Shown piece after piece: positions 28,501 through 40,330 of a DNA stretch of 64,000 nt (its first letter is position 1; each line of letters starts with the position of its first letter). The DNA lies in contig BSYQ01000006.1 of the NCBI GenBank assembly GCA_030272585.1, positions 2,195,001 through 2,259,000 of the forward strand, read 5' to 3'. This DNA is from Bryopsis sp. KO-2023. Lineage: Eukaryota > Chlorophyta > Ulvophyceae > Bryopsidales > Bryopsidaceae. The position numbers and the translations under genes were made by a program. The notes beneath the pieces were generated by a model that worked only from the letters and a program-made list of their open reading frames with translations, had not been told where the DNA came from and made no database searches.

Positions 28501-31500
28501 AAAGAAAACAAGTGAGATAAAAACAAGTGGGTCAAGGGAGATGAAGAAAGGTAGTTTTGGAAAAAACTTCAACAAAAGCAGGGCATATGCACTCTCTTTT
28601 GCTGGATGTTTTTGGGGTGCCCTTGCCCAACAGGTTTTGTTTTTTTTGGGGGGAGGGGTCCCATAGAAGGTCCAGGGTATCACCACAATCAACCACAAAC
28701 TTTTTAATTTTTTTTTGGCAATTCAGGAAACGACAGAGAGCTCGCGAAGAAGAATCCGAGGATCCAATGGATCAAGCCAGCAGGATGCTGAGTTTATCGA
28801 CCATGAAATTCAAGAAAGCCAAAACAAGGGATGAGCAAGCCAAAAAGGATGCGCAGCGAAAAATGCGACAGCTCCAAAGAAAAATGAAAGGTCGGGGAAT
28901 GAAACTTCAATACACGGACGACGATGAAGTGTTTTTCGACGATGTTGCCGGCATAGGAAATGCAAAGGTACCAGTATTCTCTCCCCGGCTTTTCTTCTGT
29001 TTTTCTGATCCTTTTTTTTGGAACTTGTTTGAAAAGAGGAAAGGAGGGGGGTGTTCAATGGGCAGTTGATATAATTTTATAATTGGGTGTCATTGAGGTT
29101 ACCACAGAGTGAAACAAGTCACCCCGTCTTTATCTTTTTGTAAAAGTTTTTTTTCTTTCTTTTTTTTTGGGGGGGGGTGCCTACGCACATTGCCGCACCT
29201 GGTTAAACCCCACCCTTGTTCAAATTCGACAAAAACCCCAAAAAATCATCCTCAAAACAAAAAAAAACAATGCTGTTTCATGCATGGGTTCATTGGAACG
29301 GAGCTCTCATAGACTGTGTCGGGCAACTTGCAGTTTGAAGTGATGGAGGTCGTCGATTTTTTCATCAACCCGGGGAGGTTTCGAGCATCCGGGGCTAGAA
29401 TTCCTCGTGGTGTGCTTCTGTGTGGACCCCCTGGCTGTGGGAAAACCATGCTGGCAAGGGCAGTTGCTGGAGAGGCCGGAGCCAGTTTCTTGAGCGTCAA
29501 TGCTTCTGAGTTCGTGGAAATGTTCATCGGGGTGGGAGCATCACGCGTTCGAGATCTATTCCAGGAGGTAGGCCATAGGTGACCTCGGAAGGGAAAAATC
29601 AGAAAGTGAAAAAGAACTTCTTCCAGTGAAAAAATAAAATGTTCGCGATTTAGTTGGGAATATTCATCTTGGGGTGGGCTTTCTACCATGTAAGATGTTG
29701 TCAAAATCCACCACTTTCATTATTAAATCTGTGAAAGACAATTAACCACCGATCTTTAGCAAAGGACAAAGATTTGATCTGTAGTTGCAGATTTTCAAAA
29801 CATCGATTCCAATCCCAATCAAAAAGATCTCAATTTTGAAATTCTGCTGATTCTGATTCTGATTGCTGGAACGAAAAGCAAAGAATGATTAAATATCTAA
29901 GTATGTAACTATGTTGAGAAGAGATGTATCTCAGAGTCCAGAGGGGGGGGGGAGGTGGATCATGAGTTCAATAATAATTTTTTCCTTGCAGGCACGAAAG
30001 AATGCCCCTGCCATCGTGTTTATCGATGAGGTGGATGCGGTCGGGAGAGTCAGGGGCGGTGCCATGGGAAACGACGAAAGAGATCAAACGGTGAATCAGC
30101 TGCTGTCGGAGCTGGATGGGTTCACCAACAAGGATGCCGATGTCGTCGTCATGGCCGCCACCAATCGACGAGATGTGTTGGACCCCGCGTTGATCCGTGC
30201 CGGTCGATTCGACAGGATTGTGTTTGTCGGCCTCCCCGATTTCAACGGCCGAATAGAGATCCTCCAGGTGTGCATCGTAAACAAGTGCCGATCGATCAAT
30301 CGATACGTTGGGGGAAAATTTGCTCCGTAAGCGCACCGTTTGAATTTTCCCTTGTTTGAAGTCTGTGACTTTGCCACCCAGTGGTAGTTTGTTAAAGCAG
30401 ATGGGATGAAAATCTGAACGTCGATAAGACTCTTTCTGTTTTTATTTTTGTTTTTGCTTTTTTTGGGGGGGGATTGAGAGGTGATCGAATGCATGCAAAA
30501 TAGGTTTACTTGAATCGAATACCCACCACAGACGACATTGACGTTCGAGAGATCGCCTTCGAAACGCAAAGGTTCAGCGGAGCTGCTCTGGCGAATCTCG
30601 TTAACATCGCATCCATGCTGGCAGGCAGGGAGCAACGAGAGGCAGTCAGCCACAAGGACATGCTTGCGGTGAGTTGGAAATGCGGAATTTGGAAAATCGC
30701 TCTGAATCCAGAGTAGGGACCCCTTTGAAGAGTTTGTTTTTGCTCTTGGTGGCGATTGACAGGCACTGGATTACGAAAGGCTGGGTCCTCAGCGTCAGCC
30801 ATACAGCGACAAGCGGCAGAGGAGGTTGGCTGTGCATGAGGCCGCCACCAGTTTGGTTTCGACGTTGATGCCAGCCATCGAGCCTGTGGTGTATGCCACG
30901 ATCATCCCTCGAGAAAAATACCCCATGGGGCAGACAGTCCTCAAGGTCGGTCGAACTGATCTCATTAGGTTTCAAAAAGTAGCATCACTACCTCTTTTTT
31001 TTTTTTGGGGGGGGGGGGGGGGGTAGAATGGTCAAGGTTATGAATTCAGTTTCGCATTCCGAACCTCCACGAGTTCTGGGCAGATTTTTCCTTGGCAATT
31101 TGTGCATTTCTGTTTTTCTGTTGGCTGAGCACCTTCATTGTGTTCCTCCGATTTTCAGGTGAACGAGCAGCGTGAATTGACCCAGCAGTTCACAAAGCGA
31201 TATTTGGAGGAGCAGTTGCTGGTGGTCCTAGCATCAAGGGCTGCAGAAGAGCTGGAATTCGGCCGTGACGAAATGTCGAGCATCAACCAGCGGCGGCTGG
31301 TGATGGCCCGGAGGATCGTCCAGAAGCTGATCATCTCGGGGAACATGGATGTCGTTGAAGGAATTGGGCATCAGACGATTTCGAGTCCTTGGCAGCACGG
31401 CCGATCCAAGATTCAGGTCGTTCAACCCAGGGTGACGGCTGAAATGCATGAGGTGGTGGACAAGGCGATGGAGAAAAAGTTGAACGAAGCTTATCAGAAA

Positions 31501-31900
31501 GTCAAAGACATCGTGGAGCGGAACAGGTAGGCTTAATTAAAGATTCAGTTAATGATTTATCAACACGATTTTTTCAACATGTGTTTTATTAAGGAGGGGG
31601 GTAATCGTTGAAGCAAGGTCAAATGTGTTGAATATAATGCAATTCTTTCTGGATTTTTTGTTGGTTTTTTTTTGGGGGGGGGGGTGGGGTAATTTACTTT
31701 CAAGGAACTTTTTACTCTTGCAAATGGGTTGATCTTTTTGTGTCTTTGTTTGGAACAGGCCGGCATTCGACGAACTGGTTAACGTTTTGCTGAAGGACAA
31801 TGTGATTCAGGGAACCGAAGTGCAATCAATAGTTGAGAAATATGCCAATCCGGCCGATCTTGCCTATAGAAAGGAGTCGGTTGCCCATGGCTTTTTGTGA
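25539..31900 (+). CDS. FtsHi: FtsHi-type protease-dead AAA+ FtsH, plastid-targeted, 12 exons
   Basis: Exons: 25539-25646, 26507-26770, 27031-27132, 27674-27866, 28173-28341, 28727-28967, 29334-29567, 29992-30267, 30504-30668, 30763-30945, 31159-31526 and 31759-31900. Phases match throughout (2,445 bases, 814 residues). Exon 1 is Ser/Arg-rich, transit-peptide-like, with a likely cleavage region VCHA at the start of exon 2. One TM segment ([16 protein letters not shown]) opens exon 4. The AAA domain is intact: Walker A GPPGCGKT (29424-29447), Walker B IVFIDE (30013-30030), arginine-finger region ATNRRD...RAGRFDR. The zinc motif HExxH is HEAAT (30835-30849), so the second metal-binding His is lost. 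Plant FtsHi proteins of this kind act in plastid import and assembly complexes. The exon 3 donor (AAG|GTCGAT) is the least certain junction. Confidence 0.9.
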
Positions 31901-32429
31901 AAAACTGGGAGAAAAAGATTTTGACAGCTTTGGGGGGGGGGGCTGAAATTTCAGGGGAACTTGTGTTGGCTTTCACTTTGGGGGGTGGTTTGGCCTTTAC
32001 ACCATTTCTAGTGTATGTTCTGCAGTATTTGATATGCTGTTGGTTTCCACGAATTTTTGCACGTTGTGGTGGTAGAGCAATTTTGGGGTTCCGTCTTTTG
32101 GGAATTTCGGTTCATTGCTCTTGTTCTTCGATTTTGTTTTCTTTTTTTTTTGGTTGGTCGTTCATCATGGCTGTAAATCTATTCAAAACAAAACTGGGGA
32201 AAAAAAGAGGTATGTTGGTGCCATGGGGGCCAAAAGAGCTCTGTCAATGAATTCAGATATCCCAAAATTAGGCTTGGCACTGCAGCCAACAGTGTCCCCA
32301 CTCGATTCCAATTGCATGCATCCACATTCAAGAGCAGCAATCCCTTCAGAAAAAGAAACGAAGAAAGAATTCTCAGAAGACTGAACAATACACCATACTT
32401 TGCAGCACAATATATTTCTTTTTTTTTAG
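31901..32429 (+). other. Intergenic region and probable 5' UTR of next gene
   Basis: A G10 run lies just after the FtsHi stop (31933-31942). No coding sequence was recognised. The T-rich tract ending TTTTTTTTTAG directly before ATG 32430 looks like a splice acceptor, suggesting a 5' UTR intron. Confidence 0.45.
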
Positions 32430-35400
32430 ATGGATCGGTCCTTGGACGATTTTATCAACCGACATAAAAAAATATATGGTGTCGATGGGACTGTGGGGAA
32501 AAAAAACCAAAACGAGAATGAGTTTCAAGAAAAGAGTGCAGTTCGATTGGTATGATGTCCTCTTCAAGGATTGATGACCATGGCCTTCCCCCTCCAGATT
32601 ATCCTGCAGAGTGATTGGAAAAAGTGGCGAGAAAGTGTGGCGTGCAACCACAACCGTTCAAACCAAATTTAGATGTTTGCAATGACAGAATCAAGTTTCA
32701 CCCCTCGCCCCAACTTCTTCCGACCTGGGTTTTAGCATTGACCACCTCAAACATTTCACTGCAACATATCGACCTCGAAGAACATCAGCTTCGAAGAGAA
32801 TCAACAAGATGGCCAGACACGGGCTACAAGGGCCCTGCGCTATCATGAAGAGGGTTCGTGATGGCACAGAGGGGCGCGACGAAGGTGGGTACTTTTGACG
32901 GTTATGCCACCGACAGCAGCTACAAATTCGAAAGGTTTTGACGACCACAGCTTGCCCTTACGCTCACTGCTCTCTTGATTCTTTGACAGCATCAGGCCTT
33001 GCTAGCGGCGCAGATCTCGGGAGCTTCTTCGGTCGTGACCGAGGGACTCGCCAGGAGCACTCGCAGCCACAAGGTGGCAGTCGCTACCACAATACTCTGT
33101 GGGATCGAGGAGGATCTTCACGCGGATCTTCCGTAGATCTCCAGAGCTACGCAAACTTGGGCTTAGGGTGGGCCACCAGCTCAAGCACAACTAGAGCTAG
33201 AGCTCGTGGAGAAGGCTCCAAACCAAAAACAAATCAGAAAAAAACAACCCCGGCTAACGGCACACTGTTGGCCGAAACGCAAGTCACGACCGAGGAAAAC
33301 CAACAAGGAGACCTCCGTGACTCGAACTTCTTATCGAAGTGTAGGAACATACTGGGTGTGTCTAGCTTCAGCAAACGTCCTGTACATCCCACAGAGCCCC
33401 AGGTTCACAAGAGCTCCAAAACAGGGTCTGCATCGTCGAACCTCCCCGATCAAATTACAAAGGGGGCGGCGTCGGATGGCTCGTCACGAGAGAACGTTTC
33501 CAGTTCATCAAGGACTGGTTCGGTTGGATACGGGGCCACAATCGAGTCGACTGATGAATTTGAGTCTTCTATCGAGACTAATCATAACTCTCCCCCATCC
33601 GACGTCAGGGTGCGTAGCGTTTCTGGTGCCGCAGTACTTTTCTTCTGGTGCTTCCTCATGATTTCACGAATTTCCGTTTGCATTTGCAGGTCCCTCGTCC
33701 TGCTTCCCTGGAGACCATGCAAACTGGCAACGAAATCAAAAATGGTCAAATGGAGCTTTGCCCACCAGAACCCAAGGCATGTCGATTTGGAAAACCCGCT
33801 TGTCATATTGTTTGGATTCTCCGTCAACATGAAACAAACTTGCCTTGTGTTTGTATATCCAGCCCGTTCGGCATATCTACCGATATGCACACTACGACGA
33901 GTTCGGAAGTGGCGAGATAGCCATGCAGTGGCAGAGTGGTGATGAGGATTTCAGTGCTGGCGAGCTCGATCTGAGGGTATGGCGAAGTCTCCACATCAGG
34001 GAACCAGAAACCAGTCAATGAAAAAAGCTTCTGCATGTTTAAGAACACGGGATGGGTGCTCCTGTGAAATGGGCTCTCAGGCTCGATTCGATGACAATAC
34101 ACGCTGAATCAGTTGATCTTTGTCCTGACAGGAATATTTTTCGAGTTTGGGTGAGGTGCCCTCAACACCTGATGAGGACGGATGCATGAGGAACAGTGGC
34201 GGGGCAGGAAAAATCTACCAATCCCAGACGAGCACGGAGAACGACCAAGGCCTACGAGCCCAGTTCAATGAAGGGAAGTCTCAGGCGAGGGATGGGGACA
34301 ATGTCAACAGGTTGACAACTGAATCTGCGCCATCTATTTTATTTCAGACAAGGGGTGGAGGTTTTCTTGGCGAATCACAAGAAAATACCAATTCGGTCTC
34401 CAGTGTGGGCAGCATGCTGGAATCCAGATCCAGTGAAAAGGTTAAGAATGCGAGCGATGACAGTGTGTCCTCCAAGTCCAGAACGGTCGATACCACTGGA
34501 GAAATTATGCACCATGGGAGCCAATCGTCTGAGAAAGCGTCTTTCCCCGATTTGGATCAAGAAAACAAGGTCTGTGGCGATGGAAAGAAGCCCCCAGTGT
34601 CTGAGGAGAATGTTGGAAAAGTCAGCGATACCACAACTCACGCCAATGTCAAAGCCTTGTCGGTGTTGAGGGATTTAAGGAGCCTTGAGAACGAAAAGGA
34701 AATAGTCAAGGCGAGGACGGCAGAGATTCGGAATGAAATCATGGAGTCCTTGAGGGGTTCCCACACAAGCGCTGACGAACCTCGAAAAGAAACAGGGATT
34801 GCAAACACACGCACAATCGAGATTCAGACCGGAGAATCTTTGATACTAAGCAAAGCTAAAATTGTGAAGAAACAAGAGAAGGTCCGGCTTAACACGTCGA
34901 CACAAACTTCAAGCATGGAACCTATTCCACAGAAACCCAAGGAAAAACAACTGGATGGCACCAAACTTGCAAGTTTATCAATTGATAAGGATCAACAGTC
35001 AGGGACGGAGTGGCTGTCTGAAATGGTCCCCAAAGAACTTCTAGACAGATTTGGTCTGGGAGGAATCGCGAACAGAACCGCAAGGACTGTTCCTGATCAG
35101 TTCCACTTACATTTGCATTTCACCGAGAAGGAGCCTGCTGTGGATTCCAAAATCAAAGAAAAGGCTGAACACAGAGGTAATGAAGTAGCAAGGGATAATG
35201 AACAACCCTTGCAACACCATTCACGGAGTCTTTCACCAAAAGAGGAAATGCAGCCTCAGAATTTGAAAGAGCCCTGCCACAGAGTTGCGCCAGGGAGGCC
35301 AGCTCTTCTCTATTCAGATGGAGGCGACGAACAAGTTAGGAAGGAGGAGGCGTCATGGGATGTGCTCAGGACACTGTGCAAAAGAATGGGGAACGCTATC

Positions 35401-36285
35401 GACGTAGCATGTCAAAACCTGTCCCAATCTGAAACCACCACAGACACGGACCAGAGCGTCCATGGCGATTTCTACGACCATGACTACAAGGCCTCTAGGG
35501 ACGAATCGATTTATGATTCCACACCAAGACGATCTTGCTTGAGTGAAAAGCATCGTCGGAGGACAGGGCAGGATGACCATAACCACAGCAATCGGGCTGT
35601 GAGGACCCAAGCTGCAGAACTTCAGGACAGCTACCAAAGGGACGAGTACCACAATCATGTAGATTACCATGAAAAATACCAGAATGCAGAACACTGCGAG
35701 AGGGAAAGAGAGCTAAGTCACTTACAACGTCACCAGAGCCGATACAAAGGCGAACACAGAAGGAACATGTCTCCAAAAGACTCCCAATCCAGGAATTTCC
35801 ACGGCAGGACCCAAAACCCCAGGGAAAATGATCGTCGATATCACAACGGCTTCTCGGCTGCGGCAATGGACCGCTTTGGTTCCAGCCAACGAGGAATGAA
35901 CGTGGATGCACCAAGAGGTGCTGCACAAAGTCAATATCCACGATACATTCCCAGTGAGGAGCACTTTCAACCCGCCGATGACCGCCACCAATACACAGAA
36001 TCGTACATGAGCGACGTCAACAGCTTGCCGAGCATCTTCTCGCCGGCAGGATTCGACCGATCGATCGACGAGGCCGAGGAGAGATGGAGAGCTCATCAAG
36101 AGCACTTGATCAAGAAACTCAGGCAGGCCAACAGGGGCTCTTCTGGGGATCCTCGAGCAAAACGAAGAATGGACGTACAGAACAGGCAATCAGGAAACGA
36201 AAGGTCCAGCAGCACCGCCTTGCAGCGAGTTGTCAGGGACATGGATGCGCTGTCCCACCGCCTGCAAAAGAGATCGAGGGAGTGA
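32430..36285 (+). CDS. Large disordered protein with UAP56-binding-like N-terminus
   Basis: Exons: 32430-32549, 32598-32623 (tentative), 32736-32884, 32990-33609, 33690-33809, 33863-33976 and 34132-36285; these phases join to 1,100 residues. It begins MDRSLDDFINRHKKI, close to the UAP56-binding motif (acidic-SLDDII plus basic residues) of ALY/REF, UIF and related mRNA-export adaptors. A basic segment (TATYRPRRTSASKRINK) follows, then long Ser/Asn/Gln/Glu-rich disordered stretches. A Tyr/His/Arg-rich part and a C-terminal helix (EAEERWRAHQEHLIKKLRQA) plus ALQRVVRDMDALSHRLQKR complete it. No folded domain was recognised. A role in nuclear RNA handling is inference from the motif alone. Confidence 0.7.
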
Positions 36286-37221
36286 GCTTGGGGTTTTTCC
36301 AAACTTGGGTGTTGGTTTGTGACGTATTCGCTGATGAGGGGACGGAATTTATCTATGGAAAGGAGAAATTTATGAAGTGATGAATTTGTTGACGAGACTT
36401 TTTCCTAGTTTTTTTTAATTTTCATTTGAATCAACCTTCTCTGAGACTTGGGTTGCTTTCCAATAGGCGATCCATTGGATCTTCAACAAATTGGCTGTTC
36501 TAACACTGTGAAAGGAAGAAAGCACTCAAAGGAAAATTTACACTCTTTCAATTCATATTATTTCTGATTCGTACATTTTTGGTTGTCGCATGCTTTCGAA
36601 AAAAGAATGACGGTTTCTGAATGTTTATTGATGAAATGATATTGCACAGAATCAACATTGATCAGTCCCGAATTGTATTCAACTAAAACGGGTTGAAAAA
36701 AACTGTGACACTCTATTATTTATATTTTTTTCTTTTCCTAAAATTATTCTCAAAAAAAAAGAATGAAGCATGTCATTCTGGTAGAGTAAGGTGGGGTTAA
36801 AAGCATGAACACAGTCGGACAAAAAAAAATGGATGATGCACCATCTTGCATGCGTTTGTGCACCTACTATGGAAAAAAAATTAGATAAAATTTTAAACCC
36901 ACTTCAGACCTGGACCCCGCAGCAGCATCTTTTTCATTGAAAAAAAACTTTGCTGCAACAACGAGCAAAGGATGCATCTATTCAAACAACACTGCACACA
37001 CAGGGCTACCAAACGAAAGCTAAGTTTTTAATCTGCTGACAAATTCAGCTCCGGTAAGTGAAAAATGTCGTTATCAAATCCACTTATTGTGTGTGTAATA
37101 ATATGCGCACTTTTTGAATAGTCTGGGTGGAACAAAACGCTGGAGGATGAAACGCTTGCAAGTAATCAATGGATTGCTTCAACCCTCCACAGCCTTTTAC
37201 TGAAAGCATTGCACTAACCGA

Positions 37222-37807
37222 TTGGTTGATTGTAAATGCCCATTCGTCGCGAAGAATCGATGGAAGAACGATGGTTTCACCTTGGCTGAACTTTATCAGA
37301 CCATACTTTATGACCCGCTCACTTTTGTTGCCACGCCGCGTGGCCTCGAGATAGAGAGTGTGGGTGGGTTCCTTTCTGGTGAAGTTAATGTAAGGGACGA
37401 GAGTTTCGCGTGACAAGAATTTTTTGGAGAAGAGAGAGTTTTATGATTAGGTTGCCGGCACCCCTGACACCCAACGGGATATTGTAAAAGTAACCACTCA
37501 AGCCTGGTTCATAATTTATAATCCACCTCTCTGTTCATATGCTTCCCCCATCCCACTGAAATGTTGATTTGTGCAAGTTTTTGGCATATTGTCCGTCGAG
37601 CTTGGGACCAATAGTGACACCATTGAGGAAGAGAGCCTACTCCAGCCTCTCCGTGCAATCAAACTGAAGACTGAGGGTTTCAAAAACGATTTCCTGCTTT
37701 CAGAAGGACGGGATGAACCTGTTTGGACAAGGATCATTGAGGATGTTTTAACGCAAACAAATTTGGGAATCCCAGCCACAACCTCGCTTGACTTAGTTCC
37801 AAGCTAA
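37222..37807 (+). CDS. Possible small two-exon gene, weak
   Basis: Two neighbouring plus-strand frames have protein-like composition. One, around 37250-37380, includes NDGFTLAELYQTILYDPLTF and GLEIESVGGFL. The other runs from about 37577 to a stop at 37807 and includes DTIEEESLLQPLRAIKLK and PVWTRIIEDVLTQTNLG. A donor-like GTGAAG near 37378 could join them. The opposite strand is also open over 37084-37416, and no family was recognised. Treat as a hypothesis. Confidence 0.3.
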
Positions 37808-38270
37808 GTTGTATATCAATTTGTAACCACGTTTTTTTTTTTAACCTGTCCCCGCGAGCGTTGTCTTTCTATCGATGGCAATGAACGCTTTATTTTTCGC
37901 GCAGGAGGTACATGTATCCCTAAGTAGGCCTACTTTCCTTCTTCACTGTGGACTATTCAAGTTTTGAAACTTTGGGGAAATCGTTTGCCTTGGATTGTCA
38001 ATTTGTTTGTTTGGCTCATGAAATATGCATTTTCTCAAAAACATCATCATGGTGCTACTAGACACACAAATCAGGAGGGTGAAATATGGAAAATGAAAAA
38101 AAAAATTGAAAAAAAGAAAGAATTCTATACTGTGCGAGTCACAGAATTCGAACAGGCGCTGTGACAATATTTTTTCTTTACAAACGAATAGAAGTGTTTT
38201 ACACAGCTTGAAAATTAGTGCTGCCATTCATGTTTCTCAGGCTCCCAGGAAAGTGAAAAAACCTCCGTTC

Positions 38271-38294
38271 AGCATCTCAATATATTGAGATGCT
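38271..38294. repeat. Perfect 24-bp palindrome
   Basis: AGCATCTCAATA followed by its exact reverse complement with no spacer. Further GATATGCTGAGATATAT sequence follows, so it sits in a small cluster of related short repeats. Confidence 0.8.
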
Positions 38295-38616
38295 AAGATA
38301 TGCTGAGATATATATCGATATTCTGTTCCATCCTGCCCAATTCAAATATTTTCATATTTGAAAAAAATGAAAATATGGCCCCCAACCACACAATTGAACC
38401 AATTCCCTCTCTCAAAAAGCACTTTCCTGCTCGCCAATCGACAGCAAGCTTCAAACTACTACTGCGAAATGCTTGCAACTCAAATCTTCTCCTCCACTGT
38501 TAGAAATCTGGTGTTTGTATCCAAGCCAAATATTAATGCTCTCCCAAAAAATCTTCTTATCCACAAGTGGCCACCGACATATTGTGTGGCAAACGGTTTG
38601 TTGTGTGCTTTTTCCG

Positions 38617-38955
38617 TCACTTCAACCTGAGGTCAGGAGTGGATTGTGTCCCTGCAGCCCGAATTTCGTCTATGGCTTTCATGAAGCTCTTATTTTCCAG
38701 CGCCACCACTTCGTTTTTGTACTTCGTCTGACCCAAGTTAAGCCCCTCCCTGACAGCTGTCGTCCAGCCCCTTAAAACGATAGAAGCTCTGTCGTAGGCA
38801 GCGGCGGCCAGCTCTTCATCAGTGAAGTGGCCCAGGTAGTATTCCCTGTCGACGTCCCACACACGAGCTCTCCAAAGCCCCTTGTTTCTGTACACTCCCT
38901 TGTACGCCTTGGAAGGCAGCTCTGGCTCCGCCTTTTTGTCCTTTTTTGGAGGCAT
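38617..38955 (-). CDS. Small AP2/ERF-domain protein
   Basis: Single exon, 112 residues. After a Lys/Pro-rich start (MPPKKDKKAEPELP) comes one AP2 domain: AYKGVYRNKGLWRARVWD, YYLGHFTDEELAAAAYDRA, VLRGWTTAVREGLN. It keeps the conserved YKGV, the Trp/Arg strand residues, the YLG-F turn and the AAxAYDRA helix. It has no transactivation region and hardly exceeds the domain itself. AP2 proteins bind DNA in plants and algae and, in other forms, in apicomplexans. CAG|AG just before the ATG could be a splice acceptor of a 5' UTR intron. Confidence 0.85.
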   Translation of the reverse strand: MPPKKDKKAEPELPSKAYKGVYRNKGLWRARVWDVDREYYLGHFTDEELAAAAYDRASIVLRGWTTAVREGLNLGQTKYKNEVVALENKSFMKAIDEIRAAGTQSTPDLRLK

Positions 38956-39069
38956 CAGTGTCTACCTCTGCAATCTGGATTCCCGAGACCAAACAGTTGA
39001 ACCACGATGGTGAAAATACAATCAACTGCATCCTGTCCTATTGTCCATATTAAATTTAATGTGGGAAGA

Positions 39070-40330
39070 TTCGTGGGATCGATTAACTGAATGCGTGTCA
39101 TGCGAAACGCGGAGTCTCGCCTCGTTTGTATCGACTGCGCCGCTCCTTGTACAGGAAAGTGTGAAAACACACGCTTGGCAATTTCCACCTCAAATATGAA
39201 TCGCTCTCTTGTCGTTTCGTGGGTGACCACGCTTAATCAGGCGTGGTTATAACTGATCCATCAGTGTATTCAACAAGACAGCCTCAGTGTACTTTGGAAG
39301 ATGGTATGAGGTTCAGGCCTTGGGGAATGAATTGACACCAAGAGGCGTCTTGAGACGGACAAGAAGATAATTTTCTTCATCCTTTCTCATTTGGTTGTGA
39401 TACCTCAAAAAAATCCTTGCAAAAGTTGAAGGTGTCTTCATTATAATAAATGCATACAATTCCATCACCACAATACAGTATCCAAAGGTCCAGTGAACCA
39501 CTAATTAGAGGCCCTATAGCACACAAACCAAGCAACCAACAAACCTACAAACCAACAACAAGCATGCAAGCAAGCAAAAACATATATATATAAAAATCAG
39601 CATAACCCGTCTTCCCGGGTGGGAGCGTCCCCCCACCTCCTGAGACTCGACCTCAAGGCACTTCCGTCCACGCCTTGGCGCTTCTATCAACGTCTTCAGA
39701 CGTCATGGTTTAGAGGTCGGCTCGAACCCCCGCCACCTGGTTAACAGAGATTCACGTTAAACCTCTGAACCAAGTGCCAGGGGACACGAGCGGTGAACTA
39801 TGGCGAGTTCACACTTAAACACCCCCTTCATTTGATGACTCATCGTTGTCTCAGCACCACCAGAAACTCAACACGCACAGCGTATGTCGAAGTGAAAACA
39901 ATGGCGTGTTGATTCGCACGCAGGTCTTTGTCGAAACGTGGAGAAAGAAGTCGAAGAATGGGGAGTGCAGAGAAAGTCGGACGAACTTTAAAGTATGTGG
40001 GCAGAGCTGGAGGATTTGGGTTCGGTGCGCAAAAAATCTATGGCGTAAAAGCACACCGCGCTGCTCCGTGAGCTGAAGGCAATCGATCCATCGACTTGTT
40101 TCGACTCCCCAGTATTCGTCGAGCTGCTTGAGTAATTGTTAAAGGAGAATATGGGGAATATCCCCCACATCCGGATGTGAGAACGAGGGTAACGAATCCA
40201 GGAGGGAGTCTCCCGGTGCGAATTTGAGACATCGTCGGGGTGATGGCCGCCTTTTTCAATATTTCTGTGTGTTTTTGACCTAGCAGTTTTCTTTTCGAAG
40301 AACTTGGAATCACTCAGCAGAATCCACCTC
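39070..40330 (-). repeat. Dispersed repeat R1, copy 1, with tRNA-like (SINE) core
   Basis: This is a diverged copy of 60260-61250. Shared blocks include CCGCTCCTTGTACAGGAAAG, TTCCGTCCACGCCTTG, TAGAGGT-GGCTCGAACCCCCGCC and CTTCATTTGATGACTCA. On the minus strand, 39795 to 39715 reads like a degenerate tRNA: GG-TTCAGAGGTTTAACG resembles an A box and GGGTTCGAGCC (39719-39729) is a canonical B box. No gene lies in this interval. Confidence 0.7.

Larger units (their letters stand above)
36286..38616. other. Intergenic region, mostly AT-rich
   Basis: No confident gene is present. It holds the weak two-exon candidate at 37222-37807 and a perfect 24-bp palindrome at 38271-38294 (AGCATCTCAATA and its complement). 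Confidence 0.5.

Noticed and set aside
30268..30335. Frameshift in FtsHi after Walker B exon (a VHRKQ-like reading in another frame)
   Set aside because: An acceptor at 30502-30503 gives an in-phase exon ([14 protein letters not shown]) that fits the FtsH family, so no frameshift is needed.
39715..39795. Functional tRNA gene on the minus strand (also 60715-60790)
   Set aside because: A and B boxes are present but acceptor and anticodon stems do not pair well, and the sequence is part of a longer dispersed repeat.
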